Shown piece by piece: positions 38,298-47,672 of a DNA stretch of 64,000 bases (positions are counted from its first letter, which is position 1; each line of letters starts with the position of its first letter). The stretch is taken from the NCBI GenBank assembly GCA_040285825.1, contig JAUPSS010000009.1:558001-622000 (forward strand), written 5' to 3'. The DNA comes from Eukaryota sp. TZLM1-RC. Its lineage: Eukaryota; Metamonada: BaSk clade. The position numbers and the translations under genes are program-made. The notes below the pieces were generated by a model. It saw only the letters and a list, made by a program, of their open reading frames with translations. It did not search any database and had not been told where the DNA came from.

Positions 38298-38920
38298 CTA
38301 ATTTCTTTGTGGTCTCTGGAACGCTTCTGGTCTTGTTCCGTAGTGCTCACTAATTGCAATTACTAGCTGATTTAGTGATGCAGAAATGTCTCTAGGCCAT
38401 ACTTGATTACATTCCGGACAACTGAAATAGGCGTTGTGAACTTCATCGATAGTCAGGAAATGACTGTTTTCAGGAAAACGCACAAACTGATAAATATACA
38501 ATTTTATAATGGATACTGGACTTGCTTTAATCTTTTGCTTTCCTAAAAAAAGTAATCTGATGTGAAATTTGATGAAATTGTGGTAAGTCACAGCAATTGT
38601 TTGTAAATTCTATGAGTTGGTATAAAGTTTCTCAATTTCATTCCTTTAGGCAGTTCTTGCCTCAGTTGTATCCATTCGGTGTAAGATCAGCTTCCTCACC
38701 AACACAGCTGAATGCTATAGCAGATATCAGATTGTACAGCTGATCCACGTGTACATTTTTAGAACTCAAAAAATTATTAACATTGAATTTTGTCCAAATG
38801 TTCTGAGACAAAATCCTTGAACGAACATCGTTAAAAAGATGATCAAAGTTGAGATGAAGAATTGTCTTTACAGTTAAACAGGTCCACTGAGACCAATTTA
38901 TCAAGCTAGACCAAATCGTT
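38298..38920 (-). CDS. Intron-containing gene of unknown function, incomplete
   Basis: Two minus-strand frames join in phase if an intron 38543-38699 (gtgagg...ttttttag) is removed. The first exon contains LINWSQWTCLTVKTILHLNF and NNFLSSKNVHVDQLYNLISA, ending in FSCV. The second continues KQKIKASPVSIIKLYIYQ, then AYFSCPECNQVW, and ends at TAG near 38298. The CxxC pair could be half of a zinc site. No ATG is visible before the first exon, where a frame change near 38920 suggests another intron. I recognise no family, and it could also be an upstream part of a longer transcript with the AKTIP-like gene. Confidence 0.35.
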
Positions 38921-39822
38921 GACTAATCTTCGTAAAAGAAGTGTTTCAGCTACTGAGATATAATAAACTGTGACAGAACGTAGTACAAAGCGAAAAAGGT
39001 CAGCGAAAGGAGACGCTTTCAATATTTAATGGAAGGAGATCAGCATAGGTTGATGAGGAGAGGGAGTTGACAGAAAGATCCACATTTCGAGCAACAGAAA
39101 TTGAAAGAATTAGGCTAGGGGGAGTAAGACTACGGGGCTTATTATTCATCCTGACAGCCCACCACAGTAGAAATATTCAAAATGCAAATCGAATCCTCTT
39201 ATTGAGATCTTTTAAACGGGAAACGGTTTGTTTGAGCAGAACATCTCCAATGGAATAGTCTTTATATAATAGAAATGTGCTAAACAGAGCGAAATATCAG
39301 AGTCTTGAATTTTTATTGTCCAATTAGATTTTTTGGTTAAATCATTTTCTTTCAAAGTTTCAGCCAGAGGAATAGATTTCATTGATGATAAGATTACTCA
39401 TTCCAAACTCTACATTGAACACTATCTGTAAAATATCAGCGTTTCAAGCACTGAAGAACTTGTATTTCTGCGAGAGAATGTGTATCAAAACTTTCAACAA
39501 CAAGTATACATTCTGCAAACAAATGTTTCACTTAAACAATAACGGACAGTTATTTTCGGATCTAACATATCGTTCAATTAGTGATCAAAAAGAAGGCACA
39601 ATTAAAAACAAGTTCCAGACCTAATACACTCAATTGATTAATCTGAAATTCTCTTCATCAATACCATTTTCAGTGTGATGATCTTCAAGGGCAATTGTAC
39701 AATCAGAGAAAACTTCATTTAGATTTGCTGTTTACCAAACCTGAAATGATTACATATTGAAAACTCCTTAGAGATGATTCATAGAGTTGAGTCACTCTAC
39801 ACTTTCATTCATCATCTGAGCG
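38921..39822. other. Intergenic region, no supported gene
   Basis: Short frames exist (39067-39258, 39382-39624), but neither shows recognisable domains. The region presumably contains the 5' end of the preceding minus-strand gene and the RNase H1 promoter. Confidence 0.3.
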
Positions 39823-40611
39823 ATGGCTAATCTTGATGCTTTACGCAGCCGACTTCTACAACTCAAATCAAAGGTCGCTGATATCCAAAATGAGATATGC
39901 CAAATAGAATCACTCCTTCCTCCACCCACATCTGACCCACTAGAGGAACCTGAACCCATGCCCACTCCTGAGCAATCATCAATTCAAAAATTTTTTGTTT
40001 ACACAGATGGATCTTGTCTGAACAATCAGGGGCGTGGCAGTAATGTGGGTGGTATGGGAGTCTACATTGAGTTGAACGGACATAAATTTGCTGAACTGAA
40101 TGCTGGTTCTTTGGATACCACCAATAATAGGATGGAGTTACTAGCATGTATAGAAGGCCTCAAGTATTTAAAGCAACATGTATCAGCCAGTCAGTCCCAA
40201 TACGAGATTGTTCTTCTGACGGACAGTCAGTACGTTAAGAACGGAATAGTGTCTTGGATCCAAAACTGGAAAAGAAACAATTGGAAAACCAGCAACAAAA
40301 CTGATGTCAAAAACCGTGATTTGTGGCAGCAATTGGATCAATTTAATCAGCAACTAACTGTTCAATGGAAGTGGGTGAGAGGTCATGCCCAATGCTTTGG
40401 TAATAAAGAAGCCGACCGTCTGGCAGTTGAGGCAGCTCACCGCGTCAGAAAGGACAGGGTAACATACGAGGCAGCTGGTATCGTGGTTTGTCCTGCTGAA
40501 GTGCCAAAGAAACTTGAACCAGACCATCTTGCTGCAACCGTTCCTGTTTTGCCGGTGAAGAAGAAGTCACTGTATCCTCCGTTGAAAAGGCTGCGTCTCC
40601 CCACGCACTAA
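39823..40611 (+). CDS. Ribonuclease H1
   Basis: The 262-residue protein starts at ATG 39823. It cleaves RNA in RNA:DNA hybrids. All active-site residues are present: Asp62 in VYTDGSC, Glu105 in NNRMELLACIEGL, Asp134 in LLTDSQYVKNGI, His188 in WVRGHAQ and Asp198 in NKEADRLAVEAA. Residues 1-35 form a leucine-heptad coiled-coil (LRSRLLQLKSKVADIQNEIC) in place of the usual hybrid-binding domain. The C-terminus after residue 210 is a tail ending in a basic stretch (VKKKSLYPPLKRLRLP) that may be a nuclear signal. It is a host-type enzyme, not part of a retroelement. Confidence 0.93.
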   Translation: MANLDALRSRLLQLKSKVADIQNEICQIESLLPPPTSDPLEEPEPMPTPEQSSIQKFFVYTDGSCLNNQGRGSNVGGMGVYIELNGHKFAELNAGSLDTTNNRMELLACIEGLKYLKQHVSASQSQYEIVLLTDSQYVKNGIVSWIQNWKRNNWKTSNKTDVKNRDLWQQLDQFNQQLTVQWKWVRGHAQCFGNKEADRLAVEAAHRVRKDRVTYEAAGIVVCPAEVPKKLEPDHLAATVPVLPVKKKSLYPPLKRLRLPTH

Positions 40612-41321
40612 AATCCTAAGCACTGGGTTACCTTTTTGGATAGTGTGGATAGCTGCACTAATATCCTAATTTTTTTGGATCCACTATTATAGTAGTCAAT
40701 GCAAGCATTGGCTAATATTGACACTTTGTTTTTAGTTATTGTTGTTTATTTTTTTACCTCGATTCAAGTGAATTATTGTTAATAAAACAATCAGAGAAAA
40801 CCATTTTTCATACATTTTACGATTGAGTATTGTTTATTAGAGGAACTTATTGAAATATGAAGTGAAATAAGAATGCTGTTGGAAATTTACCAATTTAAAA
40901 GACATAAACGACATCACTTCTTCTCTCTTCGAAAAATGGATTTCTCATAGTTAAACTTGAATAATGTTACCAATCAGGAAGCAAGACTCAAACCTGCAGA
41001 ACTAATTATAGCCTGTGATATGAACTCGCTACTCATTAAACCTGTAAATACTGTATTTTTTTCATCCACATACCCCGCTTTAAACAAATTTTCAAAATCA
41101 GAAAAAAACCTATTTGTTACCGTCTTTGTCAAAATTGGCGAAATTAAAATCATTATGAATAACAATTTTATTTTGAATTGACATTTACAAATAGATAATC
41201 TTACTCAGCAAAAAACGGTTAATATACAAAAAAACCCAGAAAAATTAATTAAGGCAATTCACATATAAGAATTTAAATTAAATAAAATAAAAAAAAACAT
41301 AAAATACAACTGCTCTGTAGG
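40612..41321. other. Intergenic region, no gene
   Basis: The sequence is AT-rich. Overlapping opposite-strand frames at 40957-41181 are mutual shadows without recognisable content. A short direct repeat of aatcctaa(t/g) and tttttggat occurs near 40610-40680. Confidence 0.35.
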
Positions 41322-42305
41322 TCAATCATCTGACAGATACCTACTTGGGGAAGGTAGAGTGCTTTCACGGCTCCCAAAGGACACCTCCACGTTTCTGATC
41401 AAGGATTGATTGTCGATGAGGGTCGAAGGATCAGGTAATTTGATTGAATTAATGATAGGCTGCACTCTCGGCAACTCGACTTCCTCGGTAGGCAACATTT
41501 CTATACTGCTAAAATCAGAAAAATCATCATTTTCAAAACTAATCAAATTTGACAGATTTACATGATTCTGGCCCTTAGTATCGACATTTGATGGATTACA
41601 ATCAACAAAATCACCTTCCGTTCCCACTGCAACGCTTGAAACCTTTGCTTCCTTGTGCTTGTGTCTTTTTTTCGTCTTCTTTTCTCTTTTCTTCTTTCCG
41701 TTAGTAATATACTTCAAGGGATCGTCAAGACCTAAAGCAAGAAATCTCAGAGCAGGTGAACCTTCTTCAATTGCAAGAGGAAGTTCTGTAGGGGGATCAG
41801 GAACGATAAGAACATCAGAGCAAGCTTCTTGGAGTTCAGTAAAGAGAGAAGAAGCAGAACGAATAAAATCTGACTGTGACTTGTTCATCAACGCCTGGGT
41901 TTTGCCTTCCACGCAATTCACTCTACTTCGTTTATGGTTGAGTTCCGACTGAAGATTACGAAACACCGTGCCTTCAGCATCAGCGTATTGGTTAATGGAA
42001 GCGATTGCTGACGATTCTAAACGTTTGATTTCTGCGACTAGTCTGTTGCAGTGATCTGTAATAGCGTGATTGTACTTTGTTCTCAGTTTTTCAATGATCT
42101 TGAGAGAGTGCAGGCTTTTACGTTGAGATTCGTCTAAAGATTGTCTGTAAAGAGAAGATTTTTCAAGTAAGATCTTGCCTTCGTTCACTCGGCGGATGTA
42201 TAAAGTACCAATCGAATCACGTAGTTTAGGATCCTTGTTTAAGGCAGTGGAGGTTTTGTAGGATGAAGAAAGAGGTACTGAATGAGTGTCAAGGGGAATT
42301 GACAT
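41322..42305 (-). CDS. Coiled-coil protein, unknown
   Basis: The protein has 327 residues from ATG 42305. The N-terminal ~150 residues are predicted long helices with heptads (LEKSSLYRQSLDESQRKSLH; ITDHCNRLVAEIKRLESSAI; NLQSELNHKRSRVNCVEGKT). This is the arrangement of an F-BAR/BAR-like or dynactin-type bundle, but I cannot assert either. A lysine-rich segment (KKKREKKTKKRHKHKEAK) and an acidic serine/proline tail follow. There is no signal peptide or membrane span. Function unknown. Confidence 0.6.
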   Translation of the reverse strand: MSIPLDTHSVPLSSSYKTSTALNKDPKLRDSIGTLYIRRVNEGKILLEKSSLYRQSLDESQRKSLHSLKIIEKLRTKYNHAITDHCNRLVAEIKRLESSAIASINQYADAEGTVFRNLQSELNHKRSRVNCVEGKTQALMNKSQSDFIRSASSLFTELQEACSDVLIVPDPPTELPLAIEEGSPALRFLALGLDDPLKYITNGKKKREKKTKKRHKHKEAKVSSVAVGTEGDFVDCNPSNVDTKGQNHVNLSNLISFENDDFSDFSSIEMLPTEEVELPRVQPIINSIKLPDPSTLIDNQSLIRNVEVSFGSRESTLPSPSRYLSDD

Positions 42306-42789
42306 GGAATGGAGAGCAAAATTCAAAGTTGTTGAGTGTTAAGCTGTGGGAGGTGAAGACTCTAGATTTGGGTCCAAACAATTGAAGCTTTTATCAGCCC
42401 AAAACAACCAAATTGTGAAAATGAGAACAAATGTTCATTCTGTCAACATTCTTAAGATGAAGACCCTCTAGCAATCCCCCTCTTTACGTTTGACATGTTG
42501 TTAAGTCAATTCAACAACCACTTTTATGTCTGTTTTCATCCAGAACTTGCAACCACAGACCATTTTAATCATTTTTATATCAAAACGCAAGTTGACTGCT
42601 TTGATGGAATCGGATTTTGGTGTGATCATGGACAGTTGGTTCGAAAACCACGTTCACATTCACCATTTTGGTGTCTTCTGTATTACTCTCGGGAACCTGA
42701 AGCCGTTTCTCCTGGCCCTTCAACCTTTTGAGCTTCCTCCAGACGTCAAACTTTCCGATTTCAGCTGATCACAAACTTTTTTTGGTGCT
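42306..42789. other. Intergenic region
   Basis: This is the gap between the coiled-coil gene and the MULE-like relic. The plus-strand frames at 42495-42768 are unsupported. Confidence 0.3.
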
Positions 42790-43672
42790 TCAAAATATAT
42801 TATATAATAATGTATAAGATTCACGCTTGTCCCCATATAACAAGTTCTGGGCAACTCTCAATGTTCGTTTACGTTGACTAACAGATAGTTCTAGATTTGA
42901 CATTGTCTGCATCCTTGTTGGAGAAATAACACCGGCTCTCTTAACATCATCTATCACGATGTTAGCAGCAACCTTAGGTGGTAATTTAGATTTTGGAAAG
43001 GAAGTACAGTATTTATTGTGATCGTGAAAGAGACTCACAGTCCAAATGAGAGAGAGGTTGGTCGTGGAGCGTGCTGCAAGTTTGAAGCCACAAGTTTTGT
43101 CCTCATACCTGATTTCCCAGCGTTTAGTGTTTTTTCCATGAGCCAACATAAATCCACTTTTCTTTTGTAATATATGTTGTTACACAGCTATTTCCAGTGA
43201 TAGTTTAGAAGTAGAAGATGTCCCTGTATCCAGAGTAACTGGAGATTGTTGTTTCAACCTATGGACATCTAATGATATTGTCATATGATTGCTTCTGGAT
43301 ATTGTTCCAAAAGTTGTAGAAAAAGTGATTTTTGGATTTTGATTTATTTGTTTTAATTCGCATGGATTTTGTCGTTTTTCCTTGTTTTTGATAGTTATAT
43401 GTTTATATTGCCAATATTGACCAATATAAGAGATACAACCTCCCGTCACCATTTCCATCGTTGGATCCTGGTACTCTCTTTTGAGAGCAAGTAACCGTTA
43501 TAGAAGAAGATTCTTCATGCGTCTGGTCAGGTTGGAAGGGAGGGGATGCTTGTTCGATGCGGGTTTCTCCTTCTTCGTCATCGGGTTTCACTTCTCCAAT
43601 ACAACAGAAATCATGAACTGTGATTATTGCATTTTTTGGTTTCATGCACCATTGTAATTGAATAAAAACCAT
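42790..43672 (-). pseudogene. Probable N-terminal remnant of a Mutator-like (MULE) transposase
   Basis: The last ~115 codons read KRWEIRYEDKTCGFKLAARS, then LIWTVSLFHDHNKYC and a helical tail (ISPTRMQTMSNLELSVSQRK). This resembles the WRKY-GCM1/FAR1-type zinc domain (CGF...W.V...DHNH) at the start of many MULE transposases. The upstream frame 43180-43458 is in the same phase but separated by a TAA near 43180. A further frame at 43403-43672 is in another phase, so an intron or frameshift is needed. No DDE catalytic domain follows; the frame ends at 42790. A domesticated zinc-finger protein is an alternative. Confidence 0.35.
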
Positions 43673-43881
43673 GTAAATTGAACGTTAGATTAGGGCGACC
43701 ACTTACGAAAGATCAACTGTTTTCTTGTATCGACCGTTTATTTCTTCATTAATCAAGATTAAAACATACAACTTTTGATGATACTTGTAGTCATTGAGTT
43801 CATGAACTCCAACTTTCAATATACAAATGATTTATAAAACAGATTTCAAAAAGATCACAACTGAAAACCACATCTAAACTA

Positions 43882-45144
43882 TCATTGATTGAGAGACGCA
43901 AACTCAGAGACGTAGCGATTGTAGTCACAATGGAGTTGTGAAATGAACTCCTCAATGTAGTCCGAAATGTTGGGATCCATGACAGTGAGGCGGAAGTACA
44001 GATTTCCATCGATTTTGGTGGAAGCAAACTGTAAACTCTGGTGACGATGGTTATGATAGGCACAGAACTTGGTAACGAAATAGGACATTGGAATGTCATT
44101 ATGAAGAAACCGGAACAGAATTATACAAAGATCAGTCTTCAACAATTCAATGTTCAAGGAGGACTGACGGAGACGAGCTTTGATGGTTGAACATCCATTG
44201 AGGAGCGACAGCAAGATATCACGGTATGAATTTGACTCATACAGAATCTTGTGTCCGAAATATACAGAGGTGACAAGAGCTCCTGACCGAGAACCTTCCA
44301 GAGTGGATGAAGAGCAGACACTATGATCGATATAGGCGACATCAGTGGTCGAATCAATGAACTTACGATGTGTCGCATTCTTCAAAAGAAAAGTGCCTGC
44401 TCCATATGGACAGAAACCTAATTTGTGTGGATCCATCGACACCGAATCGGCAGATGATAAGACGTCAAATTGAGCCTTGGTACGAGCAGGAAGCGCATTC
44501 TGCACAATTTTGAAGTATCCTCCCCATGCAGCATCAACATGAACAAATATGGGCTTGGATTCACAAGCATCAAGAACATTAACCAAATCCTCAACCATGC
44601 CAGATTCAGTTGTTCCCATGTTGACAACTATCGCGAGAAGGTCATCAAGTGAATTTGGAAGCACAAGATCGCCATCAGCATTTGTTTCACAGACAACAAA
44701 GTCTAATGATAGAATATCACACGCCTTTGTTACGGAATAGTGACAAAACCGACTGCCAAGAACTTTGGTCACACGTCTTCCTTCTGATCGAGCTTTGTTG
44801 CGAGCAATCCACAGAGCCATAAGATTGCTGGCGGTTCCTCCAGAGGAGATATATCCCCAAGAGTTTCCATCATAACCAATGATGTCAGACATCGATCTCA
44901 CATACTCCACCTCAAAACCTGAAGTGACTGGAGAACATTCAACAGCCACATTGTTTTGATTCAAAAATAACGCGGCAGAGAGGGCGTCCATGTGAGGTGT
45001 GGACACGTCATAAAGCATGTGTCCCATGTAGTGCCTGCTGGAAAAATGGATCGAACCATTGCTCACAACGTCTTGCAAATCCTTTAAAGCGGCATGATAA
45101 CCACTTGGTAGAGGAAAGGAATTGTGTGGGTCCCGAGCAAACAT
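43882..45144 (-). CDS. Group II PLP-dependent amino-acid decarboxylase
   Basis: The 420-residue frame starts at ATG 45144. Family motifs are MGHMLYDVSTPHMDA, NNVAVECSPVTSGFEVEYV, GYISSGGTASNLMALWIARN, FVHVDAAWGGYFK with the PLP-contacting Asp, and VSMDPHKLGFCPYGAG with the PLP lysine. The class removes the carboxyl group from aromatic or acidic amino acids (glutamate, tyrosine, histidine, aspartate). The SSGGT and DPHKLGF context looks closer to bacterial/archaeal tyrosine decarboxylases than to animal DDC. That is impression only, and the substrate is not assigned. The usual N-terminal segment is short, so a 5' exon may be missing. The open frame extends back to TGA near 45183. Confidence 0.85.
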   Translation of the reverse strand: MFARDPHNSFPLPSGYHAALKDLQDVVSNGSIHFSSRHYMGHMLYDVSTPHMDALSAALFLNQNNVAVECSPVTSGFEVEYVRSMSDIIGYDGNSWGYISSGGTASNLMALWIARNKARSEGRRVTKVLGSRFCHYSVTKACDILSLDFVVCETNADGDLVLPNSLDDLLAIVVNMGTTESGMVEDLVNVLDACESKPIFVHVDAAWGGYFKIVQNALPARTKAQFDVLSSADSVSMDPHKLGFCPYGAGTFLLKNATHRKFIDSTTDVAYIDHSVCSSSTLEGSRSGALVTSVYFGHKILYESNSYRDILLSLLNGCSTIKARLRQSSLNIELLKTDLCIILFRFLHNDIPMSYFVTKFCAYHNHRHQSLQFASTKIDGNLYFRLTVMDPNISDYIEEFISQLHCDYNRYVSEFASLNQ

Positions 45145-46799
45145 TGTCGTGAGAATTTGGGTCAAGCAATTTCTCAACTCTCATCGATATCAGCAATATC
45201 CACTACTGAATGGCTTGTCTCCACTTGATTAATCAACACCAGGCTACTGTTGAAGCTTTTGCTAGCATTTCTGTATGATCATAATGAATAAAGTGCTGCT
45301 AGGTGCTTTTCATCTCTTCTCTTCTTGTTTCTCCTGTTATCGACCTCGTCAAACGAGATTGTTCTCCTCCGGCTTGTTCAGTAGTTGGCGAAAATGGAGT
45401 CGACGAGGTGCCCGTGGCCTTTGTAGATCTCATCTTGCATCTTACGTCTACAGAAGGTTCTACTATTGCTGATTTTCAACATTTTCTCATTTAACAGAGG
45501 TGTAGAACTCCAGAAGCACCTTCAATGTTTGATAAACAAGGGTGGGTGGAGCCAGTCCCGAAACCATACCATTTCAGTGATACGTAACCTGTAAACTACT
45601 TTCTATTGGATTTAGCAGAAACTTCCCAATGAGTGGCTGAAAAGATAGGATTCTTTAGTCTCTGACATCTGATAGATACGAAAAGAATATTGTTTATAAG
45701 GTCTTGCTATTGATGACTTAGTTTTACGCATGTCTGGTCACACTTACTAGCCATATTTCTTCAAACGGGGCAAAAGAGAAGGACGTTACATCATATTGAA
45801 TGTTACCTAGAGAACTTCAGGGTTACGGAGCTCGAAGTTTGGTAGCGTAGTTTCTATAGGCTGTTGAGTGAGCTTTTGAAGATTAATGCTGGGGCATCAT
45901 GGCCCGTCGCAGTAGAAGCTGTTCTGTATAGTCGAGAAAGCAGCGCGTTCTATGCCCAACCGTGGTACCAAGTGTAAAAAGGGCAAAAGAAGGAGCAAGT
46001 GGGGTGGGAGTAACTTATTGATACAGTTATGGAGATATCCGAACACTACTCAGAACATGTGTTAACAATGTATAGAATGTTCCAAGAAACATAAATCACT
46101 TCTGACAGGGTTACGTTGAGAAATGCCTTTTCAGAATCTGAAAAATTGCTTTTACAACTACAATGCATTACAACCTGAAGTAATGTCCTTTCTACATCTT
46201 TTATTCCTTCCATCAACAACCACAATGAAATCCTCAGTGTCAGACAAGGCAACCTGGTGATACTTTGACCAGTCTATGTCCATCAAGATGTTGATTAGGA
46301 TCAGATTTATGTGAAAAGGCATTAAAAGGAGATGGTAAATTGTTTTGGAAGTGAGGGGTAACACTCGCTGAAAATGAGCATCTGAAGCGTCTTTTTTACA
46401 AGAGACGTTAAAAATACCGTTTGATGCAACACAATGGAAATTGCAGCTATAGAGGGTCTTTCAAAGTCGACAACATATCAAAAATATAAGAAATCAATAG
46501 AAATAAGATGCGCTGTATTTACTACTAAATTTCTGATACACACCACCAAAACAAACAAAAAAGAAGCAGCTATAGTTATTAAAATATTGTTCATTTATTG
46601 AGATTATTTCATTAAGACCTATTCAATTTACCCTACAATATTAAACACTATATTTAATTATGTCCGTCTTTATTAATGTTGGTGATTTTAAATTTAAAAT
46701 GGTACCGGAATAAAAAATACAAATACAAGAATGTAAAAATATTTATTTCATCAACAACAAATGTTCTCTAAAAGAAAAACATTCATACACCAAGACGAG
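45145..46799. other. 1.65 kb without supported gene
   Basis: A plus-strand frame at 45303-45494 (FVDLILHLTSTEGSTIADFQ near its end) reads like coding sequence but is isolated and unknown. The remainder, including 45600-46700, shows no family I recognise on either strand. Confidence 0.3.
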
Positions 46800-47050
46800 T
46801 CAACAGTCAGGGAAGAACTATCAACAATATTTGGCTGTCTGATGAAGTACAATCAATTTAATGTCAGTAATAATAATAAGATAATGATTTAGCATCATCA
46901 ACATGAATGCTGGTTTATCATCCACTGTCTCTAGTGCTTCAATTATCTTGCCTTTGAGATAAAATGAAAAGTTGGCAAATGCGGGATTCTTTTCCATAGT
47001 CAAGCTAAGAAAAACAGTAAAGCCAAGTTTTCAAGGACTGTAAGTATGTT
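46800..47050 (-). mobile_element. LINE C-terminal relic, short
   Basis: On the minus strand a broken frame gives LENLALLFFLA and then EKNPAFANF. These align with FESLDFDVRLGLA and KKNPAFANL of the intact LINE copies, with matching nucleotides (aagaatcccgc(a/t)tttgc). Only about 60 codons are recognisable and everything downstream is lost. Confidence 0.5.
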
Positions 47051-47672
47051 TTTTGTAATTTGGAGTATGCAAATTCTAAAAAATCAAATATCTAGGGCCA
47101 TTTCCTGAAATTTCACCAAAAAAAAGCATGTGGACCAGATTTTGGGAAGAGATGTATTCAATTACACACATTGTTTCTATCTCAACACACATTTCGATTG
47201 CTTCTTGAAGTCCTATTCAATAATGTTCCATATTTTAGACTAAATTTCGTAAGTGAACCCGTTGCAAAGCATAAGATTTTTGTCCATTCTTTAAAACTTT
47301 GAGGGCAGAATTCTTTGTTGATTTGTTGCATGTGGATCCAGGAATGTTGAAAAGCAATATATTTCCTGCACCAAATTTTAGAGGAGTTTGATTTTCCAAA
47401 TCTTCTTTTTTGTATCAATCATCATACTGATGTCTGACAATGCCTTAAATTAAATCATTTTCGCTGAAGAATCTCTTGAACTGTATCCAAAACTTTTTAA
47501 TACAAAATGCCCCAGTGTCACTTTATTTATTGCAATAAACCCGTGCAAACAATTACAAGACGACGAAATAAATAAAATGAAGGTGCAAATAATTTTATTT
47601 TTTTTGACCAAAATTTTAATTTTCAACATCCCCAAAATAAATTTATTGGTTATTATAGTAACACAAACCAAA
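47051..47672. other. Intergenic region
   Basis: A 78-codon minus-strand frame with an ATG at 47418 (47182-47418; IWCRKYIAFQHSWIHM) matches no family known to me. It may be a relic of a mobile element. The rest is AT-rich. Confidence 0.3.

Noticed and set aside
39823-40611. RNase H as part of a retroelement
   Set aside because: It has its own start and stop, a complete H1-type active site, unique N- and C-termini and no adjacent reverse transcriptase.
40957-41181. Opposed 74- and 63-codon frames
   Set aside because: They are mutual antisense translations. One ends in an asparagine-rich AT tract, and no domain is recognised.
46046-46364. Two 68-codon minus-strand frames
   Set aside because: They overlap each other, lack recognisable motifs and sit in a region without other coding signal.
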